Origin: JABIRQ01 sp963583595
GTDB lineage: Bacteria > Pseudomonadota > Alphaproteobacteria > CADEGL01
Direction of reading: 5' to 3'
DNA: 12,073 nt
Assembly: GCA_963583595.1 (NCBI GenBank)
Contig: CAUZWC010000072.1
Location: 1-12,073 of the forward strand
Below are positions 1 to 7,010 of the stretch, piece by piece (position 1 is the first letter of the stretch; each line of letters opens with the position of its first letter). The position numbers and the translations under genes are program-made. Below the pieces are notes generated by a model. The model was not told the origin of the DNA, searched no databases, and saw only the letters and a program-made list of their open reading frames with translations.

Positions 1-1553
1 GGGCGGCGCCAACGCAGCCAGACCACGACCAAAAAGCGCGTCACCATGATCGCCGTGAACATGGAAGTCGCGATGCCGATGGACAGGGTGATCGCGAAGC
101 CCTTGATCGGGCCTGAGCCAAGGCCGAAAAGCAGAAGCGAGGCGATCAAGGTGGTGATATTAGCATCCATGATCGTGCCGATGGCGCGGCGGTAGCCGGC
201 ATCGATGGCAGAAATCGGCGTTCGACCGTTGCGGACTTCTTCGCGGATGCGTTCGAAAATCAGCACATTCGCATCGACCGCCATGCCGATGGTCAGCACG
301 ATGCCCGCGATACCGGGCAAGGTCAGCGTCGCCTGGAACAGCGACAGGGTGCCCATGATGAGGAACAGATTGACGATCAGAGAGATATTGGCCATCAGGC
401 CAAACAGACCGTAGGCCAGCGCCATGAAGACGATGACGCCGAGGAAGCCGATGGCGCAGGCCAGTTCGCCTGCCTCGATCGAGTCCTGGCCCAGGCTGGG
501 GCCGACCGTGCGCTCTTCCAGCACCACAAGGGGCGCGGGCAAGGCGCCAGCGCGCAGCTGAATCGCCAGCTTGTCCGCCGATTGCACCGTGAAACTGCCG
601 GAAATGATGCCATTTCCGCCCAGAATCGGGCTGCGGATGACCGGCGCCGAGATCACCTTGCCATCGAGCACGATGGCCAGGCGCTCGCCGACATGCTCAG
701 CCGTGGTGTCGCCGAATCTCTTGCCGCCCACCGTGTCGAAACGGAAAGTGACGACCGGCTGGCCCTGGTCGAAGGTGGTCGAGGCATCGACCAGACGATC
801 GCCGCTGACCTCGACCCGCTTGCGCACGACATACCAAACCTCGGGCGCACCCTCCGGCTGGTCGCCGTCATAGCCTTGCATGAGTTCGTAACCCGCTGGC
901 ACCGGCTGGCCGGGCACGCCCTGGGCGGCGCCCGGATGCAGCAGATGGAAGGTCATTTTCGCGGTTTCGCCCAGACCGAGCAGGCTCGGATCGTCGAAAC
1001 CGGGGATCTGGACCAGGACCCGGTCGTCGCCCTGGCGGATGACCGTGGACTCGCGCAGTCCGAATTCGTCGATCCGCCGGCGGATGATTTCGACCGCCTG
1101 TTCGACGACCGACTGGCGGCGTTCGCGCAGCGCGGCTTCCGGCAATTCCATGCGCAGGCGGCCGCCATCCTCGGCGGACAGCACCGCCCGGGTGTCCAAC
1201 CCGCGCAGGATGTCGCGGGCGGCCTCCTCCTCGGCCGGGTCGCGCAAGGTCAGAACAACCGCAGGGCCGTCCGTGCCGAGTCCCTGATATCCGATGCGCG
1301 CGCCGCGAAGCTGGCTGCGCACGGCATCGACAAGGGCATCAAGGTCCTCGTCAATGGCGACCTGGACCTTGACCTCATAGAGCAGATGGGCGCCGCCCTG
1401 GAGGTCCAGTCCCAGGTTGATCTGCTGGCTGGGCAGCCAACTAGGCGATTGCTCGAGGGTCTGCTTGCTCACGAAATTGGGGATCGTGAGGAGCAGGCCG
1501 AGGACGCAGATGCCCAGAACCAGGCCGCGCTGCCAGCGTGGGAATTGGACCAT
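1..1553 (-). CDS. secD: Protein translocase subunit SecD (3' end cut by window edge)
   Basis: SecD works with SecF and YajC beside SecYEG in the inner membrane and uses the proton gradient to complete preprotein export. Read on the minus strand from ATG at 1553, 517 complete codons are visible, starting MVQFPRWQRG. A first membrane helix spans about residues 10-27, followed by the conserved LGLDLQGG motif at 47-54, a large periplasmic P1 region, and five C-terminal helices. The hallmark VDANVLIFERI lies at about 426-436 and is followed by an ANITTLIA segment. The last visible residues (VVWLRWRR) are charged and follow the final helix. Family members are usually a little over 500 residues, so probably only a short C-terminal tail is missing. 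It lies 45 bp downstream of yajC and shows no strong Shine-Dalgarno sequence. secF would be expected beyond the left edge; that part is inference. Confidence 0.96.
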   Translation of the reverse strand, partial: MVQFPRWQRGLVLGICVLGLLLTIPNFVSKQTLEQSPSWLPSQQINLGLDLQGGAHLLYEVKVQVAIDEDLDALVDAVRSQLRGARIGYQGLGTDGPAVVLTLRDPAEEEAARDILRGLDTRAVLSAEDGGRLRMELPEAALRERRQSVVEQAVEIIRRRIDEFGLRESTVIRQGDDRVLVQIPGFDDPSLLGLGETAKMTFHLLHPGAAQGVPGQPVPAGYELMQGYDGDQPEGAPEVWYVVRKRVEVSGDRLVDASTTFDQGQPVVTFRFDTVGGKRFGDTTAEHVGERLAIVLDGKVISAPVIRSPILGGNGIISGSFTVQSADKLAIQLRAGALPAPLVVLEERTVGPSLGQDSIEAGELACAIGFLGVIVFMALAYGLFGLMANISLIVNLFLIMGTLSLFQATLTLPGIAGIVLTIGMAVDANVLIFERIREEVRNGRTPISAIDAGYRRAIGTIMDANITTLIASLLLFGLGSGPIKGFAITLSIGIATSMFTAIMVTRFLVVVWLRWRR

Positions 1554-1598
1554 GACCGTTCGTGTGCCGGAAAAAGGAGGGTGCGGGCGCGGTTCTGC

Positions 1599-1940
1599 TT
1601 ACTTGTCGCCCTTGGCGCCGTCGGCCACAGGCTCGCCCTTGGTCAGGATATCGCCGATCGTACTGCGCACGGCCCTGACGCGGGTGTTCTGGGCGATTTC
1701 CAGCACGACCTCGTTCTCGTCAACCACGCGCACGACGGTGGCGATCAGGCCGCCGGCCGTGACCACGCGATCGCCGCGGCGAATGGCGGCAATCTTGGCC
1801 TTTTGCTCCTTCTGGCGCTTCTGCTGCGGACGGATGAGCAGAAAATAGAAAACGACAAAGATCAGCACCAACGGCAGAAAAGCCATCGGATCGAAGCCGC
1901 CCATACCCTCCGCTTGCGCATAGGCCGGTGAAATCAGCAT
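1599..1940 (-). CDS. yajC: Preprotein translocase subunit YajC
   Basis: YajC is a small single-span inner-membrane protein that associates with SecDF and the SecYEG holotranslocon. The 113-residue product begins MLISPAYAQA and has a membrane helix at about residues 18-36. It then shows the family-typical RPQQKRQKEQK stretch (37-47) and a cytoplasmic domain carrying RRGDRVVTAGGLIATV (about 54-69). Length is normal for the family. The ATG at 1940 is supported by a GGGGAG Shine-Dalgarno (1947-1952) six nucleotides upstream. It is the first gene of the yajC-secD operon and is divergent from the DUF815 ATPase. The shared upstream region carries a candidate promoter and three inverted repeats, described separately. 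Confidence 0.97.
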   Translation of the reverse strand: MLISPAYAQAEGMGGFDPMAFLPLVLIFVVFYFLLIRPQQKRQKEQKAKIAAIRRGDRVVTAGGLIATVVRVVDENEVVLEIAQNTRVRAVRSTIGDILTKGEPVADGAKGDK

Positions 1941-1958
1941 GAATTACTCCCCAAGAGC

Positions 1959-1973
1959 GGCTGACAGTCAGCC
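1959..1973. repeat. Perfect 15-nt palindrome in the yajC leader
   Basis: GGCTGAC and GTCAGCC flank a single central base, giving a perfect 7-bp dyad. It lies 6 nt upstream of the yajC Shine-Dalgarno. In RNA it could fold as a 5-bp stem with a 5-nt loop; as DNA it could be a dimeric repressor site. No known regulator is assigned. Confidence 0.6.
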
Positions 1974-1979
1974 ATCGTG

Positions 1980-1990
1980 TGTCAGTGACA
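1980..1990. repeat. 11-nt palindrome TGTCAGTGACA at the yajC promoter
   Basis: TGTCA and TGACA flank one central G. It touches the candidate -10 box and predicted start region of yajC, and its centre is 19 bp from that of the 1959-1973 palindrome. Both dyads are built from TGAC/GTCA units, which suggests paired binding sites. That reading is inference. Confidence 0.5.
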
Positions 1991-2016
1991 TATAGGTTGC
2001 GGGCGGCTGCCCGCAA
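1989..2016 (-). promoter_or_regulatory. Candidate sigma-70 promoter of yajC-secD
   Basis: On the minus strand, TTGCGG (plus 2011-2016) is followed after 16 bp by TATATG (plus 1989-1994), giving a predicted start near 1982 and a leader of about 40 nt. The -35 match is only moderate (3 of 6), so the call depends mainly on the AT-rich -10 in a GC-rich background and on the position. The -35 and the spacer lie inside the inverted repeat 1995-2018. Confidence 0.35.
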
Positions 2017-2018
2017 CC
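1995..2018. repeat. Perfect 10-bp inverted repeat upstream of yajC
   Basis: The arms GGTTGCGGGC (1995-2004) and GCCCGCAACC (2009-2018) are perfectly complementary around a 4-nt loop, GGCT. No gene ends here on either strand and no T-run follows, so a factor-independent terminator is unlikely. The element covers the candidate yajC -35 box and spacer, which fits an operator or cruciform. On the plus strand it lies upstream of the DUF815 ATPase promoter. Confidence 0.65.
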
Positions 2019-2118
2019 GCAGTATTCGCCCCGAACCCCGAAGCCGCCGAACCATAACGCCAAACCCCGAGGTGGAGCAAACCGGATCGACGGAGCAAAG
2101 CCGCGCGATGCGGACGGA

Positions 2119-2147
2119 TTGACCTGCCAGGACGCCCCGCCTAGGGT
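2119..2147 (+). promoter_or_regulatory. Candidate sigma-70 promoter of the DUF815 ATPase
   Basis: TTGACC (2119-2124) and TAGGGT (2142-2147) are separated by exactly 17 bp, placing a start near 2154 and the ATG about 30 nt downstream. The -35 is strong and the -10 is weak (3 of 6). This TTG is also an in-frame potential start codon, but its role as a -35 box argues for initiation at 2185. Confidence 0.4.
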
Positions 2148-2184
2148 CCCGCGCGCTATTTCGGAACTATTCGGATACCCGGTC

Positions 2185-3042
2185 ATGACCGAAACGGATC
2201 TCGCCCCGCTGCTCGGGCGCATCGCCGATGCGCTCGAACGTTTGGCCCCGCCCCCCGGCGGCGGCCTGGACCTGGGCGCGGCCGATGCCTTCGTCTGGCA
2301 GCCCGAGGGTGCCCGGCTGGAGCCAATTCCCAAGGTCAGCCGGGTCGAAATCGATCTGCTGAAGGGCATCGAGCGCCAGCGCGAGACCCTGCTGGACAAC
2401 ACGCGACGCTTCGCCAAGCGCCTGCCTGCCAACAACGCCCTGCTCTGGGGCGCGCGGGGCACCGGCAAGAGTTCCCTGGTCAAGGCGGTCCATGCCGCGA
2501 TCTGCGACGAGGCGCCGGGCCTGCTGGCGCTGATCGAGATTCACCGCGAGGATATCGGCACCCTCCCCACCCTGCTCGCCTGGCTGCGCGATCAGGACCG
2601 CAAGGTCGTGCTGTTCTGCGACGATCTATCCTTCGACCCCAACGACACCAGCTACAAATCGCTCAAGGCGGTGCTCGAAGGCGGCATCGAGGGGCGACCC
2701 CCGAACGTCATCTTCTACGCCACCTCGAACCGCCGCCATCTGATGCCGCGCGACATGATCGAGAACGAACGCTCGACCGCGATCAATCCGGCCGAAGCCG
2801 TGGACGAAAAGGTCTCCCTCTCCGACCGGTTCGGCCTCTGGCTCGGCTTCCATGTCTGCGATCAGACGACCTATTTCGAGATCGTCGAAGGCTATGCCGA
2901 TGCCTTCGGGCTGGAAATCGACACCGAAACCCTGCGCGCCGAAGCCGCCGAATGGGCGGTCACGCGCGGCGCGCGCTCCGGCCGCGTCGCCTGGCAGTAC
3001 ATCCAGGACCTTGCCGGCCGCCTGGGGAAAACGCTGCCCTAA
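2185..3042 (+). CDS. DUF815-family AAA+ ATPase, function unknown
   Basis: This is a soluble P-loop ATPase of 285 residues. After a short N-terminal helical part (MTETDLAPLL) come a Walker A motif GARGTGKS (89-96), a Walker B motif VVLFCDD (141-147), a sensor-1-like YATSNRRHL (178-186) and a C-terminal GARSGRVAW (262-270) that may act as a sensor-2 region. These match the DUF815 family of AAA+ proteins, which has no established substrate. The ATG at 2185 was chosen over an in-frame TTG at 2119 because family members begin with this kind of sequence and the upstream TTG falls in a -35 box. It is the only plus-strand gene: divergent from yajC and convergent with nlpD, whose stop is 20 bp away, with no clear terminator between. 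A role in envelope or export physiology would be inference from context only. Confidence 0.9.
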   Translation: MTETDLAPLLGRIADALERLAPPPGGGLDLGAADAFVWQPEGARLEPIPKVSRVEIDLLKGIERQRETLLDNTRRFAKRLPANNALLWGARGTGKSSLVKAVHAAICDEAPGLLALIEIHREDIGTLPTLLAWLRDQDRKVVLFCDDLSFDPNDTSYKSLKAVLEGGIEGRPPNVIFYATSNRRHLMPRDMIENERSTAINPAEAVDEKVSLSDRFGLWLGFHVCDQTTYFEIVEGYADAFGLEIDTETLRAEAAEWAVTRGARSGRVAWQYIQDLAGRLGKTLP

Positions 3043-3062
3043 CGCGCGGCCAAGGACAGAGG

Positions 3063-4115
3063 CTAACGCGCACTAACCTGGCTGGGCAGCTTGGTTCGGG
3101 GGTCGACGGCGCGGGACTCACGCCGCAGCTCAAAATGGAGTTGGGGACTGGCGACGCTGCCGGTCGAGCCGACCGTGGCGATGCGCTGACCGCGCTGGAC
3201 CTTTGCACCGCGGGCGACCAGCAGATCGTCGTTATGGGCATAGGCGCTGACCCAACCGCCGTCATGGCGGATCAGCAGCAGATTGCCGAAGCCCCGCAAC
3301 TCGTTCCCCGCATAGGCGACGACGCCGTTCTCAGCGGCCATGACCGGGCTGCCGCGCGGCGCCTCGATATTCACCCCGTCATTGTGCACGCCGCCCTTCT
3401 TGGGGCCGAAATCCGAGATGACGCGCCCCTTCACGGGCCAGAGGAACCCGCGCCCCGTGGCGACGGGAGGCGCCACGGCAGCAGCGGCCGCGGCCGGCGC
3501 AGCACCGGTCTGCGCGGGCGGCTGGGCGGTTACGGCACCGGACGGCAAGGCTGTCGGCGGCGCGAGGGTGCCCGATTGCCCCAGCGCGGCGGGGCTGGGC
3601 GCGGGCAGTTCGGACTCAGTCAAACCCGCGGGCGCGGTCGAAGCCGTCTGCGCCGTCCTGCCGGCCTGGCCCGGCAGGACCAGCCTTTCACCGACCTTGA
3701 TCGTATAGGGCTCGGGCAAGCCGTTGGCGCGCACCAGTTCGGAAAGCCGGACGTCGTAGCGCCGGGACAGGGCGTAGAGCGTATCGCCCGGCTGCACCAC
3801 ATGCTCGCGCAAACGGGGCAGTTGCAAGACACGGCCGGGGACGAGGACATAGGGTGGCGCGAGCCGGTTGGCCTCGATCACCGTGCGGATGCCGAGATCG
3901 GCGCGACGCGCGATGCTGTAGACGGTATCGCCCGGCTCGACCCGGTAGGTCAGGCCCAGGGGCGAGGCGCGTTCCTCGGTTGCGCCATCCCCCCCGGATG
4001 ACGTATTCGCCGAAGGTTGGGAATAGGCACCTGTCACGGGCTGGGTCACCGGGCCGCAGGCGGCCAACGCAGCTGCCAGGCCAAACCCGATGACGGAGCC
4101 AGAGAGAGAGCGCAT
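3063..4115 (-). CDS. nlpD: NlpD-type LysM/LytM lipoprotein (degenerate M23 domain)
   Basis: This is a predicted envelope lipoprotein that activates peptidoglycan amidases during division. Of 350 residues, 1-20 form a lipoprotein signal ending in LAAC (C20). Two LysM peptidoglycan-binding domains follow at about 56-100 and 104-148, then an Ala/Pro-rich linker (about 151-222) and a LytM/M23 domain (about 223-340). Aligned by eye to active M23 enzymes, the HxxxD zinc motif reads N245...N249 and the HxH motif reads QLH (325-327), so key ligands are lost, as in NlpD and EnvC activators. H293 and H327 remain. The ATG at 4115 lies 2 nt after the pcm stop, and the signal peptide supports it. The surE-pcm-nlpD order matches the E. 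coli surE-pcm-nlpD-rpoS locus; no rpoS follows here. Databases may label it a peptidoglycan DD-metallopeptidase. Confidence 0.9.
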   Translation of the reverse strand: MRSLSGSVIGFGLAAALAACGPVTQPVTGAYSQPSANTSSGGDGATEERASPLGLTYRVEPGDTVYSIARRADLGIRTVIEANRLAPPYVLVPGRVLQLPRLREHVVQPGDTLYALSRRYDVRLSELVRANGLPEPYTIKVGERLVLPGQAGRTAQTASTAPAGLTESELPAPSPAALGQSGTLAPPTALPSGAVTAQPPAQTGAAPAAAAAAVAPPVATGRGFLWPVKGRVISDFGPKKGGVHNDGVNIEAPRGSPVMAAENGVVAYAGNELRGFGNLLLIRHDGGWVSAYAHNDDLLVARGAKVQRGQRIATVGSTGSVASPQLHFELRRESRAVDPRTKLPSQVSAR

Positions 4116-4117
4116 GA

Positions 4118-4765
4118 TCAGGCGCTCGACGCGGCCTCTTCGAGGCCGCCGCGCAGAGGCACGAAACGGACCGGGCCCATATTTTGTTCCTCGATCCCGG
4201 TTTCCGTGCGCCGTAAGCGATAAAGAGTCTGGGTGCGGCCGTCGGGCCCGAGGGGAAGCACCATGATGCCACCGACCGCCAATTGGTCGAGCAGATCCTT
4301 GGGCGCCGTGAGCCCCGCCGCCGTCACGATAATCCGCTCGAACGGCGCCTGCTCCGGCCAGCCGCGCATGCCATCGCCCGCCCGGGTCGTGATGTTGTGC
4401 ATGCGCAATGCCGTGAAGCGCTCCATGGCCTCGCGCAGAAGCTCCCGATTGCGCTCTATCGTATAGACCCGCAGACAAAGATGGGAGAGCACGGCCGCCT
4501 GATAGCCGGAGCCGGTGCCGACCTCGAGAACCTTCATGCGCGCCCCGAGATCAAGGGCCTGGGTCATTGTCGCCACCACGCGCGGCTCGCTAATCGTGAC
4601 GCCGTGGCCGATGGGCAGGGCCGTGTTGGCGTAGGCCTGGTCGCGGAAGGTCTCGGGCACGAAAGCTTCGCGCGGCACCCGTTCGATCGCCGCCAGGATG
4701 CGCGAATCGGCGATGCCGGCGCCGCGCAATGCCAGGATCAGGCGGATCTTGCGGGTATCAGCCAT
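4118..4765 (-). CDS. pcm: Protein-L-isoaspartate O-methyltransferase
   Basis: Pcm uses S-adenosylmethionine to methylate isoaspartyl residues in aged proteins, starting their repair to aspartate. The 215-residue product shows the family motif GHGVTISEPRVVA (53-65), the SAM-binding motif I VLEVGTGSGYQAA (79-91), GDG-like residues AGDG (129-132), FERIIVTAA (142-150), and the C-terminal RFVPLRGG (200-207). Length is typical. The ATG at 4765 overlaps the end of surE by 8 bp, and the stop is 2 nt from the nlpD start, so translation is probably coupled through the three genes. No strong Shine-Dalgarno is seen. The pairing with surE is widely conserved in proteobacteria. Confidence 0.96.
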   Translation of the reverse strand: MADTRKIRLILALRGAGIADSRILAAIERVPREAFVPETFRDQAYANTALPIGHGVTISEPRVVATMTQALDLGARMKVLEVGTGSGYQAAVLSHLCLRVYTIERNRELLREAMERFTALRMHNITTRAGDGMRGWPEQAPFERIIVTAAGLTAPKDLLDQLAVGGIMVLPLGPDGRTQTLYRLRRTETGIEEQNMGPVRFVPLRGGLEEAASSA

Positions 4766-5546
4766 GGCCGAAGGCCCGCTTCAGATCCGGGATCGAGCTG
4801 GTATGGGTCAAGTCCATAAACAGCGGCGTGATCGAGACATAGCCATCGTTGACCACGCGAATGTCCGAATTCTCGGGCGACAGTTCCTCGTCGCGCTGGG
4901 TCGTGATCCAGTAATAGGGCTTGCCTCGAGGATCAAACCGCTCGGCAAGCAGGCCGCCGATCTTGCGCTTGCCCTGGCGGGTGACAACCGTGTCCTTCGC
5001 CTCGCCCGCCGGCACATCCGGAAAGTTGACGTTCATCATGATGTTCGGGCCCCAGGGCAGAGCAGCCAAGCGACGCACAATACCGGCCGCGAAATGCTCG
5101 GCCGTCGCCCATTTCGTAGGCCCATCGTAGCTCGCCGTCTGGCTGAAGGCGATCGAGGGAATGCCCAGCATGGTCCCTTCCATCGCCGCCGCGACAGTGC
5201 CCGAATAGGTGATGTCCTCGCCCATATTGCCGCCCCGGTTGATGCCGGAGAGGACGAGATCAGGCGGGCGCATCTTCATGATCTGCTTGACTGCCAGCAG
5301 CACGCTGTCGGTCGGCGTGCCGTCGACCGCGAAATGCCGGTCGTCCATGCGGCGAATGCGCAGGGGCCGGGCGATGGTCAGGGAATGGCCCGCGCCGCTC
5401 TGCTCCGCCTCGGGCGCGACGACCCAAACATCGTCGCTCAGGCTTCGCGCGATGCGCTCCAGAACCTTGATGCCGGTCGCATGAATGCCGTCGTCATTCG
5501 AAACGAGAATGCGCGCGGCGCTCAGATCGAGAGGCGGTTCAAACAT
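4758..5546 (-). CDS. surE: 5'/3'-nucleotidase SurE
   Basis: SurE is a metal-dependent survival-protein phosphatase that removes phosphate from nucleoside 5'- and 3'-monophosphates and from short polyphosphate. The 262-residue product has the diagnostic ILVSNDDG (13-20) with the acidic pair D18/D19. It also has S50 in the QSGAGHS segment (49-55) and N103 in SGINRGGN (100-107). These match the metal-site residues known from E. coli SurE (D8, D9, S39, N92). The ATG at 5546 was chosen because it gives a normal family length and begins just before the conserved strand; in-frame codons further upstream lie inside serS. The start overlaps the serS stop by 8 bp (ATGTTTGA), and the end overlaps pcm by 8 bp. 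Confidence 0.96.
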   Translation of the reverse strand: MFEPPLDLSAARILVSNDDGIHATGIKVLERIARSLSDDVWVVAPEAEQSGAGHSLTIARPLRIRRMDDRHFAVDGTPTDSVLLAVKQIMKMRPPDLVLSGINRGGNMGEDITYSGTVAAAMEGTMLGIPSIAFSQTASYDGPTKWATAEHFAAGIVRRLAALPWGPNIMMNVNFPDVPAGEAKDTVVTRQGKRKIGGLLAERFDPRGKPYYWITTQRDEELSPENSDIRVVNDGYVSITPLFMDLTHTSSIPDLKRAFGHG

Positions 5547-6822
5547 CCGCGCCCAGGATCTCCACGCCGCCCATATAGGGGCGCAGGGCGGCCGGCACCT
5601 CGACCGTGCCATCGGCGCGCTGGTAATTTTCCAGCACCGCGATCATGACCCGTCCGACGGCGAGACCCGATCCGTTGAGAGTATGAACATGGCGCGTCCC
5701 CTTGCCTTCCTTGGGCCGGTAGCGGGCGTTCATGCGCCGGGCCTGGAATTCCCCACAATTCGAGCAGCTCGACACCTCACGATAGGCGTCCTGCCCAGGC
5801 AGCCAGACTTCCAGATCGTAGGTCTTGCGCGCCGAAAATCCCATATCCCCCGAAGACAGCAGCATCACCCGATAGGGCAAGTCCAGGCGCTGCAGGATCG
5901 CCTCGGCGCAGTTGGTCATCCGCTCCAGCTCTGCATCGGACTCCGCCGGTCGCGTCACGCTCACCAGTTCGACCTTGTAGAACTGGTGCTGGCGCAACAT
6001 GCCTCGCGTGTCCCGCCCGGCTGCCCCGGCCTCGGCCCGGAAACAGCTCGTAAAGGCCGTTACCCGCATGGGCAGGGCGTCCTCGTCCAGGATGTCCCCC
6101 GCTACAAGATTGGTCAGCGGCACCTCGGCCGTGGGGATCAACCAGTGATCCGCCGAAGCTCGAAACAGATCCTCGCCGAATTTCGGCAATTGCCCCGTGC
6201 CATAGAGCGCGGTGTCTCGCACCAGCATGGGCGGGCTGACCTCGGTATAGCCGAACTCGGCCGTATGGGTATCGAGCATGAACTGGGCGAGCGCGCGTTC
6301 GAGCCGGGCGAGCGCGCCCTTGAGGACGACGAAGCGCGCGCCGGACAGCTTGGCGGCGGAATCAAAATCCATCAGGCCCATGGCCTCGCCCAATTCGAAA
6401 TGCTGCTGGGGCTCAAAATCGAAGGCGAGCGGCGTGCTGAATTTGCGGATTTCGACATTAGCGGCTTCGTCGGGACCGATCGGCACCTCGGCGGCGGGCA
6501 GATTCGGGATGCCCGAGAGACGCTCCTCGAGCGCCTTGGTGGCCGCGCGCTCCTCCTCCTCTGCCGCCTGCATGGCGTCCTTGATCTGGGCAACTTCGGC
6601 GATCAGGGCATCGGCGGTCGCGTCGTCGCCCCGTCCCTTGGCCGCGCCGACCTGTTTGGAGGCGTCATTGCGCCGGGTCTGAAATTCCTGCAGGCGGGTC
6701 TGCACGCCACGCCGCCGGGAATCGAGCTCGATCAGTTCGGCAGCCAACGCGTCCAGGCCGCGAGCGGCCAGGCCCTGGTCGAAAGCTTCCGGGTTTTCGC
6801 GAATCCAGCGGATGTCGAACAT
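5539..6822 (-). CDS. serS: Seryl-tRNA synthetase
   Basis: SerS charges tRNA-Ser, and the selenocysteine tRNA where present, with serine in the cytoplasm. The 427-residue product begins MFDIRWIREN. It has an N-terminal helical arm rich in charged residues and alanine (about 28-105), the antiparallel coiled coil that grips the long variable arm of tRNA-Ser. Class II core motifs follow: TAEVPLTNL (231-239), motif 2 around FRAEAGAAGRDTRGM (261-275), and motif 3 around NGSGLAVGR (383-391). Length is standard. The ATG at 6822 was preferred over an in-frame GTG at 6897, because MFDIRWIREN is the canonical N-terminus and the extra segment crosses a candidate promoter. A good -10/-35 pair lies upstream, so serS may begin a new transcription unit leading into surE-pcm-nlpD. 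Confidence 0.97.
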   Translation of the reverse strand: MFDIRWIRENPEAFDQGLAARGLDALAAELIELDSRRRGVQTRLQEFQTRRNDASKQVGAAKGRGDDATADALIAEVAQIKDAMQAAEEEERAATKALEERLSGIPNLPAAEVPIGPDEAANVEIRKFSTPLAFDFEPQQHFELGEAMGLMDFDSAAKLSGARFVVLKGALARLERALAQFMLDTHTAEFGYTEVSPPMLVRDTALYGTGQLPKFGEDLFRASADHWLIPTAEVPLTNLVAGDILDEDALPMRVTAFTSCFRAEAGAAGRDTRGMLRQHQFYKVELVSVTRPAESDAELERMTNCAEAILQRLDLPYRVMLLSSGDMGFSARKTYDLEVWLPGQDAYREVSSCSNCGEFQARRMNARYRPKEGKGTRHVHTLNGSGLAVGRVMIAVLENYQRADGTVEVPAALRPYMGGVEILGADV

Positions 6823-6867
6823 GGTTTGCCGGCGGCCTCGGTTGGAGAGACAGGCGAAGTTCGCGGA

Positions 6868-6896
6868 GTTATACGGCTCGTCCGCGCGAGCGTCCA
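6868..6896 (-). promoter_or_regulatory. Candidate sigma-70 promoter of serS
   Basis: On the minus strand, TGGACG (plus 6891-6896) and TATAAC (plus 6868-6873) are separated by exactly 17 bp. TATAAC matches the consensus at 5 of 6 positions and the -35 at 4 of 6. The predicted start is near 6861, leaving a leader of about 40 nt before the serS ATG. The spacer holds a short inverted repeat (GCTCG/CGAGC, 6876-6891). Confidence 0.45.
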
Positions 6897-7010
6897 CCGG
6901 GGAAGGTCAGCCGTTTTCCCTCGCCAGCACGCAAACCATAGCGTCAGACGCGAAGGGACGACGGCATAACGAACTGTCCCCCACCTCGTCCGACAAACCG
7001 TCGATCGCTC
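6874..7010. other. tatC-serS intergenic region, no terminator seen
   Basis: Together with the serS promoter and leader this makes up the 188-bp gap. After the tatC stop I looked for a hairpin followed by a T-run on the minus strand and found only a 4-bp stem (CGAC/GTCG) without T-run. Read-through from tatC into serS is therefore possible. No small ORF or RNA gene is recognisable. Confidence 0.4.

Noticed and set aside
582..1931. Long plus-strand reading frame (449 codons) opposite secD-yajC
   Set aside because: It is antisense to two clear membrane-protein genes, has no recognisable domain, and is the kind of spurious frame expected in GC-rich DNA.
2119..2184. N-terminal extension of the DUF815 ATPase from an in-frame TTG
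   Set aside because: The TTG is part of a TTGACC -35 box with a -10 at 17 bp, and the ATG at 2185 gives the expected family N-terminus.
1968..2483. Possible secretion-monitor arrest peptide upstream of yajC-secD (ApdP-like), prompted by a FAPP sequence on the minus strand
   Set aside because: The frame is mostly antisense to the DUF815 gene, lacks a signal sequence or hydrophobic segment, and has no RAPP motif near its end. No other short leader ORF with these traits was seen in 1941-2184.
3043..3062. Bidirectional terminator between the convergent DUF815 and nlpD genes
   Set aside because: The 20-bp gap contains no inverted repeat or T-run; termination, if any, must be Rho-dependent or lie inside the coding ends.
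2952..4001. Plus-strand reading frame running from the end of the DUF815 gene across nlpD
   Set aside because: It overlaps one gene on the same strand and is antisense to a well-supported lipoprotein gene; no domain is visible.
4116..4478. Upstream extension of nlpD through the pcm region
   Set aside because: It would overlap pcm extensively and bury the lipoprotein signal peptide that begins at the ATG at 4115.
5485..6969. Long plus-strand reading frame (494 codons) opposite serS
   Set aside because: Antisense to a full-length, motif-complete SerRS; the composition (many Arg, Gly, His, Gln) is typical of a shadow frame.
6980..7010. Terminator after tatC
   Set aside because: Only a 4-bp CGAC/GTCG stem with no T-run was found.
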